Assembly: GCF_022201045.2 (NCBI RefSeq)
Contig: NC_068562.1
Span: forward strand, 11,841,001 to 11,905,000
Reading direction: 5' to 3'
DNA from: Citrus sinensis
Lineage: Eukaryota > Streptophyta > Magnoliopsida > Sapindales > Rutaceae
Length of the DNA stretch: 64,000 bases
Of this stretch, positions 59,701-64,000 are shown in pieces. The notes under the pieces were generated by a model. The model was given only the letters and a program-made list of their open reading frames with translations. It searched no databases and was not told the DNA's origin. How positions within the stretch are numbered: the first letter of the stretch is position 1; the number at the start of each line of letters is the position of its first letter. The translations under genes and the position numbers were made by a program.

Positions 59701-60736
59701 TATCATTATTATAAATGTCTCTTTGTACACATCCCATATTTTCAAGCCTTCTGTTTGTAATTCAAAAAGATTGATTTGCTGACATGTTGGTATATTCATT
59801 GTAACTAATTGTTGACTTAATCTTTTTCTGAATAGCTGACATTAAACGATGAGACCTCTATAGATGAACTCTTCGAGGTGAAGATAATGCATCATTATGC
59901 TCTTCAACAAATATACAAACCATATATTTACCCAATTCGGATTTAAACACTACTAATTTTGCACTACAACCACCTCGTATTATGTCGTGTCGCCTCTTAT
60001 GATTAACAACTTTGGATTGTCTTGCTTGTCCTTCTTTAAAGCACACATATTACTTCCTTATTATGTCATTACTCTCTTTGCATATCTTACTAGAATTAAT
60101 TTGGATAATAAAACCAGCCTCTTTAGCGTATTTGTTGTAAAATTCATAAGCGTCATCTAAAGTATCAAATTCTCGACCTTTATGTGGCTTACAGTCAAGT
60201 GCTACTTCTGGTACGTAGAGACTATCCTCATAGTTTGACTGGCCAACCACAATTTGAGCATTCATTTTAGTACAAATGAAATAAAGGGATAAAAAGAAGA
60301 AAAAACACAAATTTAGGATCTAAAATAAATAATTAAAGATGATGGATATGAATTAGTTTGCAACTCACTTGAAAAAAGAAACTCGATGGCGATGCTGCAA
60401 TGACGAAGCTCCGGTAGCTGTAAATTTCAAACGGTGATTCAATTTGACAATGAACAGGTCGCTGCAAAGTCCAAACTAAATTTAATTTGTTATTTCAAGT
60501 TACAAATTGCTTAAATCGTGCCGGGTAAAAGGTTTTTTTAGTTTTCTCTCTCTAGAACTATGACTATTGAGCTTTCTCTTTTATTTTTTCAATCTTAAAA
60601 AAGAGTGGTGCTTGGGGGAGAGAAAGATGAGAGAAAGTATAAAGTGGGCTCATATGTCGTGAAGCAGTATACTGTAAACAAAATAGGAACTAACCATTGG
60701 ATCATATCTAACGGCCACTTGCACTCTCTCAGACTA
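56754..60736 (-). mobile_element. Mutator-like element (MULE), ~4.0 kb, with FAR1-type transposase relic
   Basis: Long terminal inverted repeats of about 230 bp: AGTCTGGGAGAGTGC on the left matches AGTCTGAGAGAGTGC read inward from the right. Later words agree too (AGTATACT, ACGACA, GGGCCCA/GAGCCCA; AGAGGAAGCTCAATAGTCGCA against AGAGAAAGCTCAATAGTCATA). It sits in unit 2 at a point where unit 1 is continuous. Internal minus-strand frames encode FAR1/FHY3-type MULE protein. A target duplication could not be read because the right flank is a TA repeat. Confidence 0.85.
58292..60310 (-). pseudogene. FAR1-type MULE transposase, decayed
   Basis: MULE transposases cut and move their element; FAR1/FHY3 transcription factors descend from them. 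The FAR1 DNA-binding start is at 60250-60050 (GREFDTLDDAYEFYNKYAKE, AGFIIQINSSKICK), followed by CSAKLVVFKSELGKYMVCIF and VEEHNDAL at 60046-59858. Further left, reading minus, worn transposase-core words appear: GDVIVFDTTYNTN near 59620, a MIITD-like segment near 59440 and a CMWHIL-like segment near 59375. The pieces are in different frames with stops between, so it is not functional. 58612-58292 is a lysine-rich C-terminal frame (KKKKQRQSKRERQRKM). Confidence 0.75.
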
Positions 60737-61201
60737 TATATATATATATATATATACACATTGTAATTTTCTGATTCGGTATTTTAAAGTGTGGGAAAAT
60801 TTAAAAAAATTTTAAAACCACACAATTTTAAAGTATTATGAAATTAAAACATTAAAACTGCAGGGTTTTAAAACTTTCTCAAACTTTCTCACATTTTAAA
60901 ATTCTTATTATTCATTCTCTAATGCAATACCTTCATTTTTTTTAATACGAATATACTATTAAAGCATATGATTTAATAGTCATTGCTTTTTTCATTGTCA
61001 AATATTGCTTCAAACCATTAAATTTTTAAATCGTCATCACATCTTATGTTGTTAACTTGGTATAATAACTATTAAAGTCGATTTTTAAAACTTGGTCATC
61101 ATCATGTACTTTTCATCGATTGGAAAAGAAAAAAATTGTAACATTACAAACAAATGACAACATGACAACAACACAAGGGTTTGTTCCACTGCTACCACAA
61201 G
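60737..61201. other. TA microsatellite and 3' flank of the CNL gene
   Basis: (TA)n at 60734-60757, then AT-rich DNA with TTTTAAA repeats; from about 60980 it matches the 3' flank in unit 1 (39290-39495). No gene. Confidence 0.6.
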
Positions 61202-63939
61202 TCAATTCAAAATTTCGCACCAAGATCTCTGATTAACAGCTGGTTTAAAGCAAGAAAGAAAAGCATCTTGAGTGTCTTGATCCTCCCACTGTAGTTTTTT
61301 CCACCAGTTTTCTTCTCCCTTGATAACGACTTTACACCCTTTTGCGCTGTTAGAATCGAGAGGAAGCTTGAAAAGCTTGGGGCATCCTTCAACTCTAATT
61401 TCCTTTAAATTTGGAAAGGCCAAGGCCTCCCAATTGATACAACACAAATTTCTTAGATTTTCCAGGCTAAGAAATTGGAGTTTTGCAAAAACGCTCTTCT
61501 TCCTCTCTGGATGATGATGAAGTTGACTCAATTTTTCGGCTTTGATTATTTGCTCCATGTTGCAGCAGCTTAATACAACCATGGACTTGAGGCTTGGAGC
61601 AAAAACGAGCCATGTCAAGTCCTTCAACTTGAAGCAAAAGCCTACTTTGACTGTGTGAAGGCTGTGGAAACCACGGGCTAATTGGTTCACTGATGATCTT
61701 TGTACAGTCATCTGAAAATCTTCCAAATGTTTACGACCAGCAACGTATAGTTTATTGAGATTGTGTAGGCATGCTAAACAGAAAATGTCGAGTGACTTTG
61801 AATCGTTGAAGCATCGGAGGAAAAGAGATTGAGTACATCTTTGCAATTCCTGGGAGATCAAAAGTTCCTGGAGAGCTTCCCAACTTTTCAAGGTGATGGT
61901 CAACGCCATTAAATGTTTCATGCCCATCAATTCCTCCACCAAAAATTGATGACCCCCAAACAGAACATTGCTTTTCAATCTTTCAATTTTGGAGCCACCG
62001 CAATCAAACATTCTCAATACCTGTAACTTTGAAAATGCAGACATCACCAGCCTTGGAAATTGATTGAGATTATACATGTACTCCAAGTTCAGGCATTTCA
62101 AATTTACCAATTTTTGTAGCTCAATTGGTAAATGGGTAATGGCTGTACCGGATAAATCAAGATGTTCGAGTGAAACTAATGTTGAAATTCCTGATGGTAA
62201 TTTCCATAGCAAATGATTATTTGACATATTGAAAACTCTGAGAGAAGGCATAAATTGAAAGAAGTCACCTGCGATCATCTTCAAACTATTGTCGCTAAGA
62301 AACAAGGAAAGAAGGTGAGGGCAGGTTGGAGTTTCTGATAGATTCTCAATTTTGTTTTTCATCAAGGACATTCTTCTAACGTTTCTCCAGTTTTGAATCT
62401 CCGGTGCTTCTGTTAATCCAAGACCTGCGTGAACTAAGAAGTTTTCCTTCTCCTTCTCGATTTTACAAGCTATCCATAACACCATGTCACGGATCACATC
62501 GTGCATCTTTACAACATGTTCTCCACTTTTCTCTTCTGCTATGTCTCCTTCTTCTTCTTCCAGTAGACATGCATGAAGAAGAATACCAATAATGTAATAT
62601 CCTTCATTATATGCTCCACTTCTATCATATTGATCTAAAAATCCTTCACCAATCCAACAATCTATCAATTCACTTTTACGAATTCTATAATCTTCAGGAA
62701 ATAAACCACAGTATAAGAGACAAGATCGTATTGTGTCGTCAGGCAAGCTGTCATGACTAAATTTTAGAAGAGGATACACCTCTTTTCCCATACCTGGAAA
62801 TTCTGAGGATGATCTTCTTAAAACTTGAATTGCGTGGTGCCATTCGTGAGGCGTCTTCTTGCAAGCCATTGCGCGACCGATGGTAATGAGTGCAAGTGGC
62901 AAACCAGCACACTCTTTAGCTACACTTCTGGCTAGTTCAGGAATGTCTGGATGGTTGTCAAGAACATCTCTTCGGAGATTCTCACGAAACAATCTCCATG
63001 CATCCTCAGGTCCCAAACACTCAACTTTTAAGAACTCGTGAGCTTTCATTGCACCACAGATTTCAAGAAAACGAGTTGTGAAGACTATCTTGGATTTATT
63101 TTCTGGGTCGGGAAAAGGAACACCCACTTTAGTTAAATCAACGCGCTCCCAAATATCATCCAATAACAATAAAAACTTCTTCTTGCTCAAAATTCTCAAG
63201 ATATCCGATGCTTTGTCTTCAAGACTTCCATTCTTCCATGATTCGTCAAGAAAACCGATTCTTCTTCCAATTTTCTCTTGAATCTTTTCAAGCTGTAAAT
63301 CTTTAGACACCACCACCCAGATCACAACATCAAAATCATTTGGTGCACCAAGAAGCTTGTTGTTGATTTTGGTTAACAGAGTAGTCTTTCCGACTCCCCC
63401 CATGCCATATAGGCCAATGATTCCCACTTGTTCTTCTCCAAGACATCTCCATACTTTATCAAACATTGATTCCAAACCCACCGTTGGTTCACAAGGCCTC
63501 TGGTCCACTGCAGGCGGCCGTACCTTCTCGGCGACCGCATCAAAAGCTCCTTCACCCATTAAATTATTCACAAGCTGCAGCGTCTTAGCCACTCGTTTCC
63601 CGAACTTGAAGCTTGACTTGCAGTTCTTGGAACAGCAGCCTCCCGGACATAATTTATCAACTTCTTGAGAGCTATCCCTCATCAGTTCACCAACTTCAGT
63701 TTCCACAGCTTCCACTCTTGAAAGCCACCCTTGCACGGTGTTGAGCTGTCTCATTTGCTGGTTCTCAGCATTGGCGACTCTTGCCATCACATCGTTCTCA
63801 GATTCAATTAATTTTTGCAATTGAGCCTGCAAAGCGGGAAGATTGTCTTCAAGCTGGCTTATATATGCTGCTTTATTGAATTTAGGCAACGAGAGAAAAT
63901 GGCATCACATGAGAATTGGATCCCGATAACGTTGCCCAT
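61202..63939 (-). CDS. CNL (RPS5-type NBS-LRR) immune receptor, near-intact
   Basis: A single exon stays open for 895 codons from 63889. Order: coiled coil (KAAYISQLEDNLPALQ, QGWLSRVE), TVGLE (136-140), P-loop GMGGVGKTTLL (162-172), RNBS-A, kinase-2 FLLLLDDIW (239-247), RNBS-B (KIVFTTRF), AGLPLALITIG (328-338), CLLYCGLFPEDY (390-401), KMHDVIRDMV (MHD 462-464), then ~14 LRRs and the end SWCEILN. Such proteins are intracellular receptors that trigger immunity. The 895-codon frame has no ATG at its start (it opens after a TGA at 63907). The expected start, MGNVIGIQFSCDAIFSRC, lies at 63939 in another frame, with a Gly2 N-myristoylation pattern as in RPS5. A one-base loss at about 63870-63885 would explain this. 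Either the gene is newly broken, the sequence has an error, or translation begins at an internal Met (residue 35). Confidence 0.9.
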
Positions 63940-64000
63940 TTTTCGTGTTAAGATTCCACCGATATGAGTAATATGGAAAGAATTATTCGTATGAGGTAAT
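63940..64000 (-). promoter_or_regulatory. Leader of the CNL gene, cut by the window edge
   Basis: Only 61 bases upstream of the conserved ATG are present; too short for motif calls. Confidence 0.4.

Larger units (their letters stand above)
46480..63720. repeat. Segmental duplication, unit 2
   Basis: Partner of unit 1 (32760-42016), same gene order and strand. It is longer because of MITEs at 47624, 51121, 53913 and 55253, a 4 kb MULE at 56754-60736, and two to three internal copies of the oxygenase spacer (51.7-52.9, 53.2-53.9 and 54.6-55.9 kb). Confidence 0.85.

Noticed and set aside
61320-63668. Plus-strand frames of 60-103 codons across the CNL gene
   Set aside because: Shadows of the minus-strand coding sequence; the same frames recur over the paralogue at 39.6-42 kb and have no family character.

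Overview
This is plant nuclear DNA from a eudicot. Genes are split by AT-rich introns with GT..AG borders, spacers are AT-rich, and there are a nuclear tRNA-Gly gene, many small DNA transposons, a CC-NBS-LRR resistance gene and a DMR6/DLO-type oxygenase. The overall flavour suggests a woody dicot such as Citrus, but that is a guess from gene types only.

Layout. 1-4.3 kb: the 5' part of PRP8 (minus strand, runs off the left edge). 4.3-9.6 kb: a gene-free AT-rich spacer with a 2.8 kb block bounded by ~300-bp direct repeats and a small Mutator-type MITE. 9.6-12.8 kb: a ubiquitin-fold U11/U12-25K-like gene. 14-16.8 kb: a class III peroxidase-like gene whose eight exons all splice in phase into a 594-residue protein; its second half is not peroxidase. 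17.3-18.5 kb: a decayed PPR gene and tRNA-Gly(GCC). 18.9-20.4 kb: two copies of a hAT-transposase C-terminus, one split by a 1 kb hAT MITE. 20.8-23.9 kb: an F-box/LRR pseudogene hit by a solo LTR and by a MITE next to a splice donor. 25.2-28.3 kb: a KOC1-like membrane-anchored kinase. 29.2-32.0 kb: a DOG1-domain gene.

32.7-64 kb is a nested segmental duplication. Unit 1 (about 32.76-42.02 kb) and unit 2 (about 46.48-63.72 kb) each carry, on the minus strand, a DMR6/DLO-like 2-oxoglutarate oxygenase followed by an RPS5-type CNL gene. In unit 2 the oxygenase is intact (354 aa) and the CNL is nearly intact, with a frame break near its N-terminus. In unit 1 the CNL has two frameshifts and three nonsense codons, and the oxygenase is rearranged: part of exon 3 is present in both orientations, about 170 bp apart, making a large hairpin. 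A transcript from its conserved exons 1-2 side would fold into double-stranded RNA matching exon 3 of the intact gene 13 kb away. This is the most interesting signal in the window. Further exon-1 relics of the oxygenase lie at 37.4, 52.3 and 55.1 kb.

Because the two units are paralogous, each serves as an 'empty site' for transposons in the other. That gives clean borders and target-site duplications for several MITEs (33.1, 47.6, 51.1, 55.25 kb). A 4 kb Mutator-like element with a FAR1-type transposase relic (56.75-60.74 kb) explains much of the extra length of unit 2.

Exon borders were placed by hand from reading frame and GT/AG signals. Protein families are named from remembered motifs, without database searches.
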